Positions 21,348 through 31,099 of a stretch of 64,000 bases of DNA are shown here, in pieces. The notes beneath the pieces are model-generated. The model was not told the origin of the DNA. It did no database searches and saw only the letters and a program-made list of their open reading frames with translations. Origin of the DNA: Achatina immaculata (lineage: Eukaryota > Mollusca > Gastropoda > Stylommatophora > Achatinidae); assembly GCA_009760885.1 (NCBI GenBank), contig CM019716.1:10610438-10674437 (forward strand). The letters are read 5' to 3'. Made by a program: the position numbers and the translations under genes. The first letter of the stretch is position 1. Each line of letters starts with the position of its first letter.

Positions 21348-22380
21348 TAACATCAGGTTTTCACCATTTCCTTATCCTCAGGTCTTCACTGTTTCTTTAA
21401 CCTCAGGTCTTCACTGTTTCTTTAACCTCAGGTCTCCACTGTTTCCTTAACCTCAGGTCTCCACTGTTTCTTTAACCGCAGGTCTTCACTGTTTCTTTAA
21501 CCTCAGGTCTTCACTGTTTCTTTAACCTCAGGTCTCCACTGTTTCCTTAACCTCAGGTCTCCAATGTTTCTTTACCCTCAGGTCTTCACTGTTTCTTTAA
21601 CCTCAGGTCTCCAGTGTTTCTTTAACCTCAGGTCTTCACTGTTTCTTTAACCGCAGGTCTCCACTGTTTCTTTAACCTCAGGTCTCCAGTGTTTCTTTAA
21701 CCTCAGGTCTTCACTGTTTCTTTAACCTCAGATCTTCACTGTTTCTTTAACCTCAGGTCTCCAGTGTTTCTTTAACCTCAGGTCTCCAGTGTTTCTTTAA
21801 CCTCAGATCTTCACTGTTTCTTTAACCTCAGGTCTCCAGTGTTTCTTTAACCTCAGGTCTCCACTGTTTCTTTAACCTCAGGTCTTCACTGTTTCTTTAA
21901 CCTCAGGTCTTCACTGTTTCTTTAACCTCAGGTCTCCACTGTTTCTTTAACCTCAGGTCTTCACTGTTTCTTTAACCTCAGGTCTCCACTGTTTCTTTAA
22001 CCTCAGGTCTCCACTGTTTCTTTAACCTCAGGTCTCCACTGTTTCTTTAACCTCAGATCTTCACTGTTTCTTTAACCTCAGGTCTCCAGTGTTTCTTTAA
22101 CCTCAGGTCTCCAGTGTTTCTTTAACCTCAGATCTTCACTGTTTCTTTAACCTCAGGTCTCCAGTGTTTCTTTAACCTCAGGTCTCCACTGTTTCTTTAA
22201 CCTCAGGTCTTCACTGTTTCTTTAACCTCAGGTCTTCACTGTTTCCTTTAACCTCAGGTCTCCACTGTTTCTTTAACCTCAGGTCTTCACTGTTTCTTTA
22301 ACCTCAGGTCTCCACTGTTTCTTTAACCTCAGGTCTCCACTGTTTCTTTAACCTCAGGTCTCCACTGTTTCCATAACCTC
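21348..22380. repeat. 25-bp minisatellite, about 41 copies
   Basis: Unit: TTTCTTTAACCTCAGGTCTC then CACTG. Every unit contains a pyrimidine tract ending CTCAG followed by GT, which looks like a 3' splice site and also like a CAG/GT donor. Confidence 0.97.
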
Positions 22381-22536
22381 ATCATCAGAGTTGAACCTCC
22401 AGCCTTGTGGTGCCTTGTTAAGATGAAGTAAAATGTGATAATCACATGACAGCAGACCAAGAGAGTAAGGAGAGTGTGGGGAGGGGTTTAAACTATAGCA
22501 GGTACATTGTCCAAAGCTTGTGGCTACTCTCAGGGC

Positions 22537-23824
22537 TGCACATTGTTATGGTGGTTGTAGCTATTCTTAGGATGTACATTGTTACAGTGGTTGTGGCTAC
22601 TCTCAGGGCTGCACATTGTTATGGTGGTTGTGGCTACTCTCAGGGCTCCACATTGTTATGGTGATTGTGGCTACTCTTAGGGCTGCACATTGTTATGGTG
22701 GTTGTGGCTACTCTTAGGATGTACATTGTTATGGTGGTTGTAGCTATTCTTAGGATGTACATTGTTACAGTGGTTGTGGCTACTCTCAGGGCTGCACATT
22801 GTTATGGTGGTTGTGGCTACTCTCAGGGCTCCACATTGTTATGGTGATTGTGGCTACTCTTAGGGCTGCACATTGTTATGGTGGTTGTGGCTACTCTTAG
22901 GATGTACATTGTTATGGTGGTTGTGGCTACTCTTAGGGCTGCACATTGTTATGGTGGTTGTGGCTATTCTTAGGATGTACATTGTTACGGTGGTTGTGGC
23001 TACTCTTAGGGATGCACATTGTTATGGTGGTTGTGGCTATTCTTAGGGCTGCACATTGTTATGGTGGTTGTGGCTATTCTTAGGGTACATTGTTATGGTG
23101 GTTGTGGCTATTCTTAGGGCTGCACATTGTTATGGTGGTTGTGGCTATTCTTAGGATGTACATTGTTATGGTGGTTGTGGCTATTCTTAGGATGTACATT
23201 GTTATGGTGGTTGTGGCTATTCTTAGGATGTACATTGTTATGGTGGTTGTGGCTATTCTTAGGATGTACATTGTTATGGTGGTTGTGGCTACTCTTAGGA
23301 TGTACATTGTTATGGTGGTTGTGGCTACTCTTAGGATGTACATTGTTATGGTGGTTGTGGCTATTCTTAGGGCTGCACATTGTTATGGTGGTTGTGGCTA
23401 CTCTTAGGATGTACATTGTTATGGTGGTTGTGGCTACTCTTAGGATGTACATTGTTATGGTGGTTGTGGCTATTCTTAGGATGTACATTGTTATGGTGGT
23501 TGTGGCTACTCTTAGGGCTGCACATTGTTATGGTGGTTGTGGCTACTCTTAGGATGTACATTGTTATGGTGGTTGTGGCTATTCTTAGGGCTGCACATTG
23601 TTATGGTGGTTGTGGCTGTTCTTAGAATGTACATTGTTATGGTGGTTGTGGCTATTCTTAGAATGTACATTGTTATGGTGGTTGTAACTATTCTTAGAAT
23701 GTACATTGTTATGGTGGTTGTGGCTGCTCTTAGGGCTGCACATTATTATGGTGGCTGTGGCTATTCTTAGAATGTACATTGTTATGGTGGTTGTGGCCAC
23801 TCTTAGGATGCACATTGTTATGGT
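22537..23824. repeat. 36/37-bp minisatellite, about 35 copies
   Basis: Unit: ATGTACATTGTTATGGTGGT then TGTGGCTATTCTTAGG, alternating with a GCTGCACATTG form. Continues in a second block at 24790-25312. The hydrophobic open frames it creates are artefacts. Confidence 0.97.
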
Positions 23825-24040
23825 ACAGCAAGGCTGTTTCTGGCAATATTCTTCTTCTTTTGTTGCATGTTCACAAACTTTTTGTGATTCATGCTGTTTT
23901 CACTTTCATCCTGAGCCAGCATCTTACGGTGAATTCCAGCAGTTTCACTCCCTCCTCCCGAAGAAACCTCTCTATGACGTGTTGTTCAGTAGTGGTGCAA
24001 TCCTGCAGTGGAGTGTCTATTCTTATCTGACTTTGGCTCC
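23825..24040 (-). pseudogene. mariner transposase N-terminal fragment, - strand
   Basis: The reverse complement encodes TEQHVIERFLREEGVKLLEF, then after a frameshift HRKMLAQDESENS. This resembles the helix-turn-helix start of SETMAR/irritans-type mariner transposases (pattern FL-xEGVK-xxEIHRRML). A second copy is at 25315-25530 in the duplicated block. Confidence 0.6.
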
Positions 24041-24048
24041 AGCTAGAC

Positions 24049-24411
24049 CAGCGGTTCTCAGATCCTTTTGCTGCACGGCCCACATTTAAAAGTCAGACAT
24101 TTTTGTGGCCCACTAATAAAGTGCTTTAAGGTATAAATCTAATTTGATAAAGTTTTATGTGATATTTTCTCTACATGTTCATCTGCATATTCATTGCTAC
24201 ACAAAAGTTCTTTTCATTTACTAACAAAGCGACCTACACTTGTGGCTTGCATCCAAGCGGTCTGCCCCTAGGGCCTATGCATTGTGTGAAAAATGTGGAA
24301 TAATTTTTTGTTGTGTCTACTTTTTTCTCTCTTTTGTTTTTGCTGCTTTGAGACTTCACCATGGTCCATAATACTCCCTGTCATGGCCCACCTTTGGGCC
24401 GAGAACCACTG
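24049..24411. mobile_element. hAT-like MITE, copy 1
   Basis: Terminal inverted repeats CAGCGGTTCTCAG and GAGAACCACTG are flanked by an 8-bp direct repeat with one mismatch (AGCTAGAC 24041-24048, AACTAGAC 24412-24419), as hAT transposases produce. Non-coding, about 363 bp. Confidence 0.85.
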
Positions 24412-24599
24412 AACTAGACAGAGGATAGAGCACTGCACTATGTATGTTCAGACTACCCATCAGTCATTGCAAATGCATTTTATTACATCAGCTTCTGTCC
24501 CTTGTGGTTAGTGAAACTGCCTTTACTTGTTGCTTTCTCCCTTGTATTATGCTATAGAAAGTGTTGCTCTTTCATTCAAGCATTATCTTGTGTTGTCAG

Positions 24600-24789
24600 T
24601 TTAACAAAACAAATCTGGCTGTGTCAACTGCTGGAGGTCAGCCCATTCTCCTAGAGGATGGCACAGAAGATGAGGCCAAGACCATGGCAGAAGAGAGAAC
24701 AGTTGTGGTAGCTGTGAGTCGAGAGATCTTGTCAACTCTCAGCCCTTCATGCCAGAAGTTTGTTAAGCTGGTAGTTTCTGCTCTCAGGA
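24600..24789 (+). pseudogene. NBN: 3'-truncated duplicate of the NBN BRCT2 exon
   Basis: Identical to the exon at 26104-26294 up to CTCTCAGGA, then it runs into the 36-bp minisatellite, which shares ACTCTCAGGATG-like sequence there. It has the TTGTCAG acceptor but no donor. Reading on continues for about 35 hydrophobic codons to a stop at 24894-24896. Part of a tandem duplication with an offset of 1504 bp. Confidence 0.9.
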
Positions 24790-25312
24790 TGTACATTGTT
24801 ATGGTGGTTGTGGCTACTCTTAGGATGTACATTGTTATGGTGGTTGTGGCTATTCTTAGGGCTGCACATTGTTATGGTGGTTGTGGCTACTCTTAGGATG
24901 TACATTGTTATGGTGGTTGTGGCTACTCTTAGGATGTACATTGTTATGGTGGTTGTGGCTATTCTTAGGATGTACATTGTTATGGTGGTTGTGGCTACTC
25001 TTAGGGCTGCACATTGTTATGGTGGTTGTGGCTATTCTTAGGGCTGCACATTGTTATGGTGGTTGTGGCTATTCTTAGGGCTGCACATTGTTATGGTGGT
25101 TGTGGCTGTTCTTAGAATGTACATTGTTATGGTGGTTGTGGCTATTCTTAGAATGTACATTGTTATGGTGGTTGTAACTATTCTTAGAATGTACATTGTT
25201 ATGGTGGTTGTGGCTGCTCTTAGGGCTGCACATTATTATGGTGGCTGTGGCTATTCTTAGAATGTACATTGTTATGGTGGTTGTGGCCACTCTTAGGATG
25301 CACATTGTTATG
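24790..25312. repeat. 36/37-bp minisatellite, second block
   Basis: Same unit and, at its right end, the same order of variant units as the right end of 22537-23824 (offset 1490 bp). Confidence 0.96.
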
Positions 25313-25314
25313 GT

Positions 25315-25530
25315 ACAGCAAGGCTGTTTCTGGCAATATTCTTCTTCTTTTGTTGCATGTTCACAAACTTTTTGTGATTCATGCTGTTTTCACTTTCATC
25401 CTGAGCCAGCATCTTACGGTGAATTCCAGCAGTTTCACTCCCTCCTCCCGAAGAAACCTCTCTATGACGTGTTGTTCAGTAGTGGTGCAATCCTGCAGTG
25501 GAGTGTCTATTCTTATCTGACTTTGGCTCC
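25315..25530 (-). pseudogene. mariner N-terminal fragment, duplicate
   Basis: Copy of 23825-24040 in the tandem duplication; same frameshift. Confidence 0.6.
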
Positions 25531-25538
25531 AGCTAGAC

Positions 25539-25915
25539 CAGCGGTTCTCAGATCCTTTTGCTGCACGGCCCACATTTAAAAGTCAGACATTTTTGTGGCC
25601 CACTAATAAAGTGCTTTAAGGTATAAATCTAATTTGATAAAGTTTTATGTGATATTTTCTCTACATGTTCATCTGCATATTCATTGCTACACAAAAGTTC
25701 TTTTCATTTACTAACAAAGCGACCTACACTTGTGGCTTGCATCCAAGCGGTCTGCCCCTAGGGCCTATGTATTGTGTGAAAAATGTGGAATAATTTTTTA
25801 TTGTGTCTACTTTTTTCTCTCTTTTGTTTTTGCTGCTTTGAGACTTCACCATGGTCCATAATACTCCCTGTCATGGCCCACCTTTGGGCCGTGGCCCATG
25901 GGTTGAGAACCACTG
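25539..25915. mobile_element. hAT-like MITE, copy 2
   Basis: Duplicate of 24049-24411 with 14 extra bases near the right end (around TGGCCCATGGGTT). The longer right end may be the ancestral form. Confidence 0.85.
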
Positions 25916-26103
25916 AACTAGACAGAGGATAGAGCACTGCACTATGTATGTTCAGACTACCCATCAGTCATTGCAAATGCATTTTATTACATCAGCTTCT
26001 GTCCCTTGTGGTTAGTGAAACTGCCTTTACTTGTTGCTTTCTCCCTTGTATTATGCTATAGAAAGTGTTGCTCTTTCATTCAAGCATTATCTTGTGTTGT
26101 CAG

Positions 26104-26294
26104 TTTAACAAAACAAATCTGGCTGTGTCAACTGCTGGAGGTCAGCCCATTCTCCTAGAGGATGGCACAGAAGATGAGGCCAAGACCATGGCAGAAGAGA
26201 GAACAGTTGTGGTAGCTGTGAGTCGAGAGATCTTGTCAACTCTCAGCCCTTCATGCCAGAAGTTTGTTAAGCTGGTAGTTTCTGCTCTCAGGAG
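26104..26294 (+). CDS. NBN: NBN exon, second BRCT-like domain
   Basis: The acceptor GTTGTCAG ends at 26103; the donor GTTAGT begins at 26295. In phase 0 it encodes FNKTNLAVSTAGGQPILLED, GTEDEAKTMAEERTVVVAVS, REILSTLSPSCQKFVKLVVS and ALR plus two bases. It matches the human order [20 protein letters not shown] and [20 protein letters not shown], the nibrin-specific second BRCT. The tandem BRCT pair binds phospho-Ser partners and positions the complex on damaged chromatin. Joins in phase to 28377. A truncated copy lies upstream (24600-24789). Confidence 0.93.
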
Positions 26295-26302
26295 GTTAGT
26301 AC

Positions 26303-26950
26303 GGTCAGCTGTGTTTTATGTCCGTTGTGTTCTGTGGTTGTGTTTTATGTCTGTTGTCTTCTGTGCTTGTGTTTTATGTCTGTTGTGTTCTGTGCTTGTG
26401 TTTTATGTCTGTTGTGTTCTGTGCTTGTGTTTTATGTCTGTTGTGTTCTGTGCTTGTGTTTTATGTCTGTTGTGTTCTGTGCTTGTGTTTTATGTCTGTT
26501 GTGTTCTGTGCTTGTGTTTTATGTCTGTTGTGTTCTGTGGTTGTGTTTTATGTCTATTGTGTTCTGTGGTTGTGTTTTATGTCTGTTGTGTTCTGTGGTT
26601 GTGTTTTATGTCTGTTGTGTTCTGTGTTTGTGTTTTATGTCTTTTGTCTTCTGTGGTTGTGTTTTATGTCTTTTGTCTTCTGTGGTTGTGTTTTATGTCT
26701 GTTGTGTTCTGTGCTTATGTTTTATGTCTGTTGTCTTCTGTGCTTATGTTTTGTGTTATTTTATATCTTGTGCTTTTGTTCTGTGCTTATGTTTTGTGTT
26801 ATTTTATATCTTGTGCTTGTGTTCTGTGCTTATGTTTTGTGTTATTTTATATCTTGTGCTTGTGTTCTGTTGTTATGTTTTCTGTCAATTTATATTATGT
26901 GGTTATGTTCTGTGGTTATATTTTCTGTCAGTTTATATCTTGTGGTACAC
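26303..26950. repeat. 29-bp minisatellite, about 22 copies
   Basis: Unit: TTTTATGTCTGTTGTGTTCT then GTGCTTGTG, starting 9 bp after the exon donor. Later units are longer (TTTTGTGTTATTTTATATCT). It gives long cysteine/valine-rich false open frames. Confidence 0.96.
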
Positions 26951-26964
26951 TTCTGTGGTCTCAA

Positions 26965-27680
26965 CATTTCAAGAGACAATCTTGGCCATTTTTCTGCAGA
27001 TCCTGAAAAGTTTCTTCAGCAATTTGTGACTGTGGATGAGACTTGGGTACATCATTTTCAATCAGAAACCAAAGAACAGTCAAAGCAGTGGAAACATAAT
27101 GGATCCCCACCTCCAAAGAAAGCAAGGGTGGTTCTGTCTGCAGGCAAAGTGATGGCTTCCATCTTTTGGGATTCAGAAGGTGTGCTGTTGGTAGACTATC
27201 TTCAAAGGACAGAACGGTCACCGGGGCCTATTACGCTAATCTTGTGAAGCAACTGCTGGTCAAACTGAAGGAAAAGCGTGGATGGAAATTGACGAGAGGA
27301 GTCATCTTTCATCAAGACAATGCTCCAGTTCACAAGTCGGTGGTGGCAATGACTGCCATTCATGAATGTGACTTCCAGCTTCTTGAACATCCTCCTTATT
27401 CCCCAGATTTGGCCCTTTTGGACTATTAACTGTTTACCAAACTCAGAAAGGAGCTCAGTGGTCACAAATTTGCTTCAGATGATGACGTCATTCATGCTAC
27501 AGACCACATTCTACTGGCACAAGGTGCTGACTTCTACACAGAAGGGATCCATATGCTCCAGGATCACTGGACTAAGTGTATAAACTTGCAAGGGGACTAT
27601 GTTGAGAAATAACCCAAAAAAGTTGTCCACAAATAATCCATTGTACCTTATGTTGAGAACTTATCAGTCACCCCTCATTC
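26965..27680 (+). pseudogene. mariner transposase C-terminal fragment and right end
   Basis: Frames encode EKFLQQFVTVDETWVHHFQS, VLSAGKVMASIFWDSEGVLL, GVIFHQDNAPVHKSVVAMTA and LEHPPYSPDLALLDY. DETWVHH, HQDNAPVH and YSPDLA-x-x-D mark the D,D34D catalytic triad of mariner. A frameshift near 27190 and a stop at 27427-27429 inactivate it. Near 27660-27678 AACTTATCAGTCACCCCTC resembles a mariner right terminus. It is SETMAR-like and distinct from the mariners at 53-56 kb. Confidence 0.87.
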
Positions 27681-28014
27681 TAACATCAGAGTTAGAGAAC
27701 CACAACTAACATACTAACATTAGAGTTAGAGAACCATACCTCTCCATTGATGCCCTCAGTAACAGGCCTAGCCTGGCTAATGGAGCAGGGATCACCATAG
27801 TCCCCATTGTAGTGGAGTCTACTAAAGAAGTATCACACGCCTCCTTTTTAGTTCCACTCTGGGAGCCACCATAGCCTACTTCTAAGCTGACATGATGCTG
27901 TGCATCAGCTGCAAAGAACACCAGCTCATGGTTCCAGCTAGAAGAAGAAGACGCATCAACCTGTGATGACGTATTGATGTATCAAATCATGACAGTGTAT
28001 AGACATATCAAACT
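27681..28014. other. intron sequence without a recognised gene
   Basis: Contains a 32-bp direct repeat (TTAGAGAACCA) at its start. No exon or element recognised. Confidence 0.45.
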
Positions 28015-28330
28015 ATGACTCTATATAGACATATTGTGACTGTGTATTAACATATCAGATTGTGACTCTATAGACATATGAAATCCTGACTCTGTATAGA
28101 CATATCAGACTGATTCAGAATAGACATGGGACTGACTCTGTTTAGACATATCAGACTGATTCAGAATAGACATGGGACTGACTCTGTTTAGACATATCAG
28201 ACTGATTCAGAATAGATGTGAGACTGACTCTATTTAGACAAATTAGATGGTGACTTTGTATAGAAATATATTTCTGTAACTTTTTATAGACAGATTAGAC
28301 TTGACTCTATGTAGACATATTAGACTCTGT
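28015..28330. repeat. degenerate 20-46-bp tandem repeat
   Basis: Repeats of TAGACATATCAGACTGATTC and AGAATAGACATGGGACTGAC with variable spacing. Confidence 0.85.
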
Positions 28331-28376
28331 ATAGACTGGTCAGGATTTGGTGAAATCTCTGTTACTTAACGCTTAG

Positions 28377-28468
28377 GAAAAACCTTCGGATGGTGACAGA
28401 CCCAGAAATAGGATGGGCCATTCTGACATGTAACACAGTAGATTTCTGCAATGCCAGGTCTTCTATAA
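28377..28468 (+). CDS. NBN: NBN exon, end of second BRCT-like domain
   Basis: The acceptor AACGCTTAG ends at 28376; the donor GTAAGT begins at 28469. One base completes Arg, then it reads KNLRMVTDPEIGWAILTCNT and VDFCNARSSI plus one base. The human counterpart is [20 protein letters not shown] followed by YCNPQ. Phase in and out agree with the exons at 26104 and 29142. Confidence 0.92.
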
Positions 28469-28639
28469 GTAAGTTCTGTTCTGTGTGTTGTATATAGAGA
28501 TCTAGGACAGTTGTGAGTGAAATAACTTTAATAATCAAGGGATGTTTTTACAAAATCTGGCAAAATTTCAAGATACCATTAGTTTAAATGTAGGAAGAGG
28601 TAGATTAGAGTTTGGTGAAGTTTTACAGCAGGTAGAAGC

Positions 28640-28950
28640 TCCCAATTTTTACACCAGGTATTAGGTCCAAGTTTTACAGAAAGTAGTAGGTCCAAGTTTT
28701 ATACCAGGTAGTAGGTCCAAGTTTTACACCAGGTAGTAGGTCCAAGTTTTACACCAGGTAGTAGGTCCAAGTTTTACAGAAGGTAGTAGGTCCAAGTTTT
28801 ATACCAGGTAGTAGGTCCATGTTTTACAGCAAGTAGTAGGTCCAAGTTTTACACCAGGTAGTAGGTTCAAGTTTTACACCAGGTAGTAGGTCCAAGTTTT
28901 ACACCAAGTAGTAGGTCCAAGTTTTGCACCAGGTAGTAGGTCCAAGTTTT
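28640..28950. repeat. 25-bp minisatellite, about 13 copies
   Basis: Unit: CCAAGTTTTACACCAGGTAG then TAGGT. Confidence 0.95.
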
Positions 28951-29141
28951 ACAGACGTCTAATGCATCATTATGAAGAGATATCAGTGTGTGAGAAGTAT
29001 GATTGTGTGAGTTATGATTGTGAAAAGCGTGATTGTCAGAAAGATGCTTGTGAGAAACATGATTGCAAGACTATCAACACCTAATGAATGAATGCACGGT
29101 AGAATGTTTTTTAGTTAAATCATTTTTTTCTCTGTTGGTAG

Positions 29142-29244
29142 CTCCTGGCATGTTGTCCTCAGTTGCCACTCAAAGTATGAGCCAGGCAACCGAAGTGGAC
29201 GCATCTCAGCACCCTCAACAGGCCGGTGTCAGACTAGGGAAAAG
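29142..29244 (+). CDS. NBN: NBN exon, S/TQ phosphosite segment
   Basis: The acceptor TCTGTTGGTAG ends at 29141; the donor GTAGGC begins at 29245. Starting by completing a Thr codon it reads PGMLSSVATQSMSQATEVDA, SQHPQQAGVRLGK plus two bases. Human NBN has TTPGPSLSQGVSVDE here, where the SQ serine (Ser343) is phosphorylated by ATM. The query keeps TPG and SMSQ and adds TQ and another SQ. Phases agree with both neighbours. Confidence 0.88.
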
Positions 29245-29361
29245 GTAGGCAACATATTTAGATACATAGTTGCTTAAGTAATATGTGGCTTATGTAATGT
29301 TGCATCATTTATCAGAAGACAGAATTTAGAACTTTCAAAAATATATGTCACAAAATCAGGA

Positions 29362-29500
29362 ACTACATACAACAAACTTTCTGTTGTACAGAACAGCTAT
29401 GTACAACAAACTTTCTGTTGTACAGAACAGCTATGTACAACAAACTTTCTGTTGTACAGAACAGCTATGTACAACAAACTTTCTGTTGTACAGAACAGCT
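29362..29500. repeat. 34-bp palindromic minisatellite, four copies
   Basis: Each unit contains GTACAACA, a 7-base loop AACTTTC, and TGTTGTAC, an 8-bp perfect hairpin stem. Confidence 0.93.
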
Positions 29501-29634
29501 TCACTACTAGGATACTGTCATTATTTTATTCAAAGTTGTGAAACATGATTTTTTTTTTATGATTCAGAGCAGTTAAATATTTTTTTAAAATTCAAATCTA
29601 TTAAACATTTTTTTTTTTGCTACAAGGCTGTTAG

Positions 29635-29690
29635 ACATGATTGTTTTGTTAGACATGATTGTTTTGTTAGACATGATTGTTTTGTTTTGC
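29635..29690. repeat. 18-bp tandem repeat, three copies
   Basis: Unit: GTTAGACATGATTGTTTT. Confidence 0.9.
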
Positions 29691-29730
29691 CTGAAATAAA
29701 ATACTGATATGTTTTAGTTCTTTTTTTCAG

Positions 29731-31060
29731 ACCAGTCACAGAGCTGATCATTGGCCACACTTCACTGAGTGAAGATGTGAAGCCGCCAACTAAGATCATC
29801 AAGTGTGAGGCACCTGTAGCTGATGTAGATGAGCAGACTGTGAAAACAGAACCTATAGATGAACTGCTGGAAGTGAACCAAGCTGAGACCACAAGGAGTG
29901 TGTGTGATGTTGGTCAAGTGATCCAAGCTGAGACTACAAGGAGTGTGTGTGATGTTGGTCAAGTGATCCAAGCTGAGACCACAAGGAGTGTGTGTGATGT
30001 TGGTCAAGTGATCCAAGCTGAGACCACAGGGAGTGTGTGTGATGTTGGTCAAGTGATCCAAGCTGAGACCACAGGGAGTGTGTGTGATGTTGGTCAAGTG
30101 ATCCAAGCTGAGACCACAAGGAGTGTGTGTGATGTTGGTCAAGTGATCCAAGCTGAGACCACAAGGAGTGTGTGTGATGTTGGTCAAGTGATCCAAGCTG
30201 AGACCACAGGGAGTGTGTGTGATGTTGGTCAAGTGATCCAAGCTGAGACCACAGGGAGTGTGTGTGATGTTGGTCAAGTGATCCAAGCTGAGACCACAAG
30301 GAATGTGTGTGATGTTGGTCAAGTGAAACTAGGATCAAGCATCTTATCCTCTGGTCATCTTAGTCTCAAAACATCAGCAGCCACCACAAGATCACCAGTG
30401 CTTGAGCAGTTAGAGGAATTTTCTGACAAACAAGATAAACCAATTCTGGACTCTCATTGTAGACATCCACGCTCTGAAAATATTACCCATAATGCTCAGA
30501 ATGGTAATGCTAACAAAAGTCAGAGAAGACTAAATGATGGAGATAACCCAGCAGCAACTGAGATTGATGAACAAGACGAGGAAGTGAGTGTGTATGCTTG
30601 GCAGCAGAAGAGATCCCACACAAAGACCAGGGTTCTAAATGACTTTGATGATGATGATGAAACAGAAGAAACCAGGAAGCGAGTACTTACTCGAAAATCT
30701 CTGAATTTGTTCGGTGATGATGATGATGATGATAACAAACGCGGGAAAACAAAGCAGGCAGAAAGCTGTAAGCAGAACACAAACAAAATTGTGGATGTTT
30801 TTCTAGAGAGCATTGAAGTTGATGAGCACAGTCCCTCTGATGTTCAAGCAACAGCTCAACCACATAGCCCAGGTTTTGTCAGAGAAAGTCATGGTGAGTC
30901 CGGAGAGCGGAAGTCCTGTCATGTTACAAAGAGAAGTGCCAGTGTTCCTGGTCTGTGTGATGATGGTTGGTTAAATATGAGGACAGTTAAGTCAAGGTCA
31001 AGCCATGAACCTGATGCTGAGCAGAATGAAGAAGAAGATGATGTCAAACCTGATGTGGAG
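29731..31060 (+). CDS. NBN: NBN long central exon (disordered, acidic)
   Basis: The acceptor TTTTTTTCAG ends at 29730; the first base completes Arg, and 443 codons run to GAG before GTCTGT at 31061. It starts PVTELIIGHTSLSEDVKPPT. Two sumoylation-type psi-K-x-E motifs follow (IKCE, VKTE). Then come ten 15-residue repeats (29878-30325), a low-complexity region, two acidic runs (DFDDDDETEE, FGDDDDDDNKRGK) and an end in EEEDDVKPDVE. This fits the poorly conserved, disordered middle of NBN between BRCT2 and the MRE11-binding tail, often one large exon. Identity comes from position and phase rather than sequence similarity. The GTCTGT donor is weak; the frame stays open to 31228, so the end is less sure than the start. 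Confidence 0.8.
29878..30325 (+). repeat. NBN: coding 45-bp minisatellite, ten in-frame copies
   Basis: Each copy encodes QAETTRSVCDVGQVI. Residue 6 is R,R,R,G,G,R,R,G,G,R down the array, which suggests amplification in blocks of four. Each copy has one Cys. Confidence 0.96.
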
Positions 31061-31099
31061 GTCTGTATTTATGGTTTGCTTTTTTTGTTGATCGTTAGT

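Noticed and set aside
20441..26950. Cysteine/valine-rich or tyrosine-rich frames that look like membrane proteins
   Set aside because: They are translations of 21-, 29- and 36/37-bp minisatellites in several frames; the real coding exons here are 24600 (truncated), 26104 and 20019.
27706..27921. - strand frame of 71 codons as a gene
   Set aside because: No recognised domain, splice signals or homologous neighbour; inside an NBN intron next to a mariner end.
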